Positions 7,162 to 8,690 of a stretch of 8,690 nt of DNA are shown piece by piece (within the stretch, counting starts at the first letter, position 1; each line of letters opens with the position of its first letter). Source of the DNA: Desulfobacterales bacterium (GTDB lineage: Bacteria > Desulfobacterota > Desulfobacteria > Desulfobacterales > Desulfosalsimonadaceae); NCBI GenBank assembly GCA_007127175.1, contig SKZX01000034.1:1-8690 (forward strand), in the 5' to 3' direction. Made by a program: the position numbers and the translations under genes. The notes under the pieces were generated by a model. The model had not been told where the DNA came from. It searched no databases and was given only the letters and a program-made list of their open reading frames with translations.

Positions 7162-7326
7162 TGGTGGACAGGGTGGACTTGGTGGACTTAATGGACTTGG
7201 TGGACTTGGTGGACTTGGTGGACAACAGCTTTGAGGCCGTGCTGCTTCGGCTGCAACCTGCGCCGGGACAACTGTCCATTAAGTCCATTAAGTCCACCTT
7301 GTCCATTAGGTCCACCCAGTCCACCA
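7162..7326. repeat. Inverted pair of 9-bp-period tandem arrays (long hairpin)
   Basis: TGGAC recurs at 7165, 7174, 7183, 7192, 7201, 7210 and 7219, exactly every 9 bp, in units such as TGGACTTGG. Its complement GTCCA recurs at 7274, 7283, 7292, 7301, 7310 and 7319, again every 9 bp. The two arms (7 and 6 units) are separated by about 50 bp of unrelated GC-rich sequence and can pair over roughly 55-60 bp. There is no T-run, so it is not a standard intrinsic terminator, though the RNA hairpin could attenuate or stabilise the upstream message. The region is open in several frames simply because of the 9-bp period. Confidence 0.85.
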
Positions 7327-7368
7327 AGGCCACAATACCCCCCATAAACCCAAAAAGGCGTGATCCCA

Positions 7369-8690
7369 ATGTGCGATACCTTTGTCGTCCGTCAAAACAA
7401 CCGGGTGCTTTTCGGTAAAAACAGCGACCGTGAACCCGGTGAGCCCCAACTGGTGGTGCGCATGCCGCCTGTTTCAGGTGACAGCCGGAAAAAACTGGCC
7501 GCCACTTATATTACCATTGACCAGACGCAAAACCGCCACGGCGTTCTGCTCAGCAAACCCTCATGGATCTGGGGGGCTGAAATGGGGGCCAACGACCGGG
7601 GGGTGGTGATCGGCAACGAGGCGGTCTTTACGCGGGTGATGGAAAAAACAGATGGCCTTATCGGCATGGACCTGCTCCGGCTGGGCCTGGAAAGAGGCGA
7701 TAACGCAACGCATGCCCTGCACGTGATCACCTCTTTGCTCGAAACCTATGGGCAAGGCGGCGTCTGCGGGTTCAGGGACAAGAAGTTCCGCTACGACAAC
7801 AGCTTCATCATCGCCGACGCCGAAAACGCATGGGTACTTGAAACCGCCGGCCGGCACTGGGCGGCAAAAAAGGTGTCGGATTTTGCCGCCATCTCCAACT
7901 GTCTCACCATCGGCACCGGCTATGACATGGCATCGGCCGGCATCGAAGATTTTGCAAGAAGCAAGGGCTGTTTTAAAGGAAAGGGGCCGCTGGACTTTCA
8001 GGCGGCCTTTGAGGCGCCTCTGATGCCTTTTTTCGCCCGGTCCCGGAAACGCATAGAGACCGCTCAGTGCGCCATCCGGGTTATCCCGGAAACAGGCGTG
8101 GAAGCAGCGCTTCCCGGGGCAATGGCTGTTTTGCGAACCCACCAGGATCCGGCCGGAACGCCGGCCTCCGGCTCCAACGCCGATATCTGCATGCATGCGG
8201 CAGGCCCTGTAAGGCGAAGCCAGACCTGCGGATCAATGATCAGCCTTCTGGAAAAAGGCCGCAGCCTGCACCTGCTCACCGGCACCTCCGCGCCGTGCCT
8301 GTCGGTATTCAAACCGGCGGCGGTATCGGGTGATGCGCCTTTTTACGTGTTGAGTCCCGATGGGCAAACGGTTGATGGTTCTTTATGGCGCCGGTTTGAA
8401 CCGGTTCACCGGCATGCGCTGTTCTCAGCCGGGACACGGGAAATGCTCCGCAAGTCCGGTGGGATAGCTGAAACCGACATGGTCCGGGAATTGGAAAAAT
8501 ATTATGGCGGCCCAGCCAGCAGCGACCAGTTACTGCATGCATCAGAAAATGCCGTCCGGGAATGGAGCGAAAAACAGATTGAATCCTTTTCCGGAAAGCC
8601 TTTTGAATACCCCTTCTCTTATTATGGGTGGTTCTGGAAACGAATGAACCGAATAAAAAAAAAAAAAAAAAGGGGACAGATTTATTTTAA
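7369..8690 (+). CDS. Secernin-like peptidase C69 family (Ntn-hydrolase) protein; 3' end not in window
   Basis: The frame starts MCDTFVV and stays open to the right edge (440 codons). The opening MCDTFV with FGKNSDREPGEPQ (15-27) is typical of peptidase family C69 (dipeptidase/secernin group of Ntn hydrolases); removing Met1 would expose Cys2 as the N-terminal nucleophile. Other family-like segments are NDRGVVIGNEAVFTR (75-89), MDLLRLGLERG (100-110), YDNSFIIADAENAWVLETAG (142-161), AISNCLTIG (174-182) and TGTSAPCLSVFKP. The family hydrolyses amide or dipeptide bonds; this one lacks a signal peptide, so it is probably cytoplasmic. GGCGTGA-like pairing upstream is a weak ribosome-binding site, but the conserved MCDT fixes the start. 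Homologues end after about 420 residues, as I recall. Here the frame continues through five Lys codons from a 17-A run and then reads RGQIYF, so the end may be displaced by inserted repeat DNA. Confidence 0.88.
   Translation, partial: MCDTFVVRQNNRVLFGKNSDREPGEPQLVVRMPPVSGDSRKKLAATYITIDQTQNRHGVLLSKPSWIWGAEMGANDRGVVIGNEAVFTRVMEKTDGLIGMDLLRLGLERGDNATHALHVITSLLETYGQGGVCGFRDKKFRYDNSFIIADAENAWVLETAGRHWAAKKVSDFAAISNCLTIGTGYDMASAGIEDFARSKGCFKGKGPLDFQAAFEAPLMPFFARSRKRIETAQCAIRVIPETGVEAALPGAMAVLRTHQDPAGTPASGSNADICMHAAGPVRRSQTCGSMISLLEKGRSLHLLTGTSAPCLSVFKPAAVSGDAPFYVLSPDGQTVDGSLWRRFEPVHRHALFSAGTREMLRKSGGIAETDMVRELEKYYGGPASSDQLLHASENAVREWSEKQIESFSGKPFEYPFSYYGWFWKRMNRIKKKKKRGQIYF
8655..8690. repeat. Poly-A tract plus GGGGACAGATTTATTTT motif, probable edge of a dispersed or mobile repeat
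   Basis: Seventeen consecutive A (8655-8671) are followed by GGGGACAGATTTATTTT (8672-8688). From memory, this motif and its complement AAATAAATCTGTCCCC recur in deltaproteobacterial genomes, often near REP-associated tyrosine (IS200-like) transposases. Only the edge is visible, so no transposase can be confirmed. Confidence 0.4.

Noticed and set aside
7162..7326. CRISPR array
   Set aside because: The units are 9 bp with no unique spacers of about 30 bp, and no cas genes are present.
7164..7418. Short open frames coding Val-Asp-Leu repeats across the 9-bp arrays
   Set aside because: They arise automatically because a 9-bp period keeps frames open; there is no ribosome-binding site, and both strands are open alike.
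7561..8196. 211-residue minus-strand open frame opposite the C69 gene
   Set aside because: It is the antisense shadow of the C69 coding frame, which carries clear family motifs; the shadow protein shows none.

Overview
The window looks like chromosomal DNA of an anaerobic, GC-moderate bacterium, most likely a sulfate-reducing member of the Desulfobacterota (Desulfobacterales-like). The reasons are a strict-anaerobe-type hybrid cluster protein, an iron-sulfur flavoprotein, a TTGAC-N4-GTCAA regulatory palindrome in front of hcp, and long palindromic intergenic repeats of a kind I associate from memory with that group. The taxonomic call is inference.

Layout. (1) 1-209, minus strand: the N-terminal part of an iron-sulfur flavoprotein / FMN reductase, running off the left edge. 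(2) 455-847, plus: a small universal stress protein, divergent from the first gene. (3) 884-2254, minus: a class-3-type NAD(P)-dependent aldehyde dehydrogenase. (4) 2439-2474: a strong intrinsic terminator. (5) 2514-4145, minus: hcp, with all expected cluster ligands present and, upstream, a CRP/FNR-type palindrome centred at exactly -41.5 from a plausible start site. (6) 4146-4880: a gene-free stretch of about 735 bp holding the hcp promoter, two unrelated long palindromic repeats (4264-4413 and 4690-4830) and a short promoter-like stretch. (7) 4881-6140, plus: a class-III PLP aminotransferase. (8) 6164-7141, plus: an unfamiliar 325-residue protein with what look like degenerate protein-kinase/APH motifs, 23 bp behind the aminotransferase. 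(9) 7162-7326: an inverted pair of 9-bp-period tandem arrays that can form a long hairpin. (10) 7369-8690, plus: a secernin-like peptidase C69 family hydrolase with no stop in the window; its frame runs into a 17-A tract and a GGGGACAGATTTATTTT motif at the right edge.

How the parts fit. The left half is a set of separately transcribed redox and stress genes: flavoprotein, Usp, aldehyde detoxification, and Hcp for nitrosative stress. The right half is a probable aminotransferase/kinase-like operon, with the C69 amidohydrolase behind it on the same strand but separated by the hairpin repeat. The substrates of that right-hand set cannot be read from the sequence. No tRNA, rRNA, CRISPR array or complete insertion sequence was seen.
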